From the NCBI GenBank assembly GCA_016648135.1, contig JADDOH010024920.1, forward strand, positions 1 through 64,000: a DNA stretch of 64,000 bases, read 5' to 3'. This document shows positions 63,710 through 64,000 of this stretch, piece by piece; position 1 is the first letter of the stretch, and every line of letters starts with the position of its first letter. Made by a program: the position numbers and the translations under genes. A model generated the notes under the pieces. It was not told where the DNA came from. It saw only the letters and a program-made list of their open reading frames with translations, and ran no database searches. The stretch comes from Agrypnia vestita. Lineage: Eukaryota; Arthropoda; Insecta; Trichoptera; Phryganeidae.

Positions 63710-64000
63710 ATAAAATGATATAAAAAATATAAAATATATATAGTCATGGTTGTATAAACATTTTCTACATATAATAATAATTATAGTAGAAACCTCTCAA
63801 TAAAGTACTTTTGACTAGCTCTGTTACACCGTGTTTATAATATGCGCATAGTACAGGCTATGTGCTTAATCTGCCACGATCAGTACGGCATAATTTCAGC
63901 GGCGCGGTGCAGCGCGACATAATTGCCTTGTGGGCAGGTTAGCTCGGAGAGAGGCATTACATTATTGTTTTAGGTCTTAACGTAAGTAGTGTCCAAATTA
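63710..64000. other. Noncoding sequence to window end
   Basis: AT-rich, with a GC-richer stretch at 63830-63950. No gene is seen. Confidence 0.35.

Larger units (their letters stand above)
62945..63710 (-). repeat. LINE 3' UTR, copy split by a 490-bp insertion
   Basis: Left part TTATTAACGCCCTACAGGAC to ACAAATATATA (to about 63092) and right part TATAAAGTAAAAAGAAAGTG to AGAAAGTCATAATATAATAA (from 63584) align with 59520-59850 end to end. About 490 bp in between (63093-63583) are absent from the intact copy. Confidence 0.7.

Noticed and set aside
1..64000. CRISPR arrays, rRNA genes, bacterial operons, viral genes
   Set aside because: No regularly spaced identical repeats, rRNA cores, dense coding or virus hallmark proteins were seen.

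Overview
This is a 64 kb piece of an AT-rich (roughly two thirds A+T), intron- and repeat-dominated animal genome, almost certainly an insect. The grounds are two short interstitial TTAGG-type telomeric tracts (6024-6045, 61194-61212), a cecropia-type mariner, several non-LTR retrotransposon families, Penelope-like (PLE) repeats and a Helitron-type end. I cannot name the order or species. There are no bacterial operons, rRNA genes, CRISPR arrays or viral genes.

Host coding sequence is very sparse. The best case is a + strand exon at 2889-3114: canonical splice sites, 75 open codons, and base composition unlike its surroundings. A smaller exon-like block lies on the - strand at 1184-1284. Weaker candidates are at 11713-11837, 22666-22818, 29420-29517 and 38924-39056. 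No protein could be recognised from any of these. Much of the window may be introns or intergenic DNA around one or two genes. GC-richer blocks with promoter- or enhancer-like motifs (perfect CRE, CCAAT, E-box, Exd/Hth, CTCF-like) stand out at about 11.7, 15.2, 16.7, 25.1, 47.5, 49.4, 51.9 and 57.3 kb.

The rest is a mosaic of transposable elements, many of them nested. The clearest is a complete 1,287-bp mariner (32979-34265) with 29-bp inverted ends and a transposase broken by one stop codon; it sits inside a copy of an unclassified repeat, here called family A. At 20.6-22.0 kb the order is reversed, with a family A copy inside an older mariner. About 20 degenerate LINE fragments (Jockey/CR1/L2-like and RTE-like) are present, mostly 3' ends. 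Family C is an unclassified repeat with at least 11 copies. Other elements are foldback elements at 4.2, 48.6, 53.7 and 57.5 kb, a TTAA-flanked element of 1,047 bp (54160-55206), a terminal-inverted-repeat family (43.4, 46.3 and 11.4 kb), tRNA-derived SINE heads, a Helitron 3' end, a 54-bp minisatellite (9594-9863) and a ~130-bp tandem array (60566-61065).

The most interesting signal is a set of hammerhead-ribozyme-like motifs in Penelope-type repeats. Copies at 124-167 (+) and 59183-59224 (-) share the core, a palindromic CCGG stem III suggesting dimeric action, and stem I arms that differ by two compensatory changes. A third, decayed relative is at 44051-44093. A second notable signal is a cluster of nine GCATG motifs (5160-5879) about 2 kb downstream of the best host exon.
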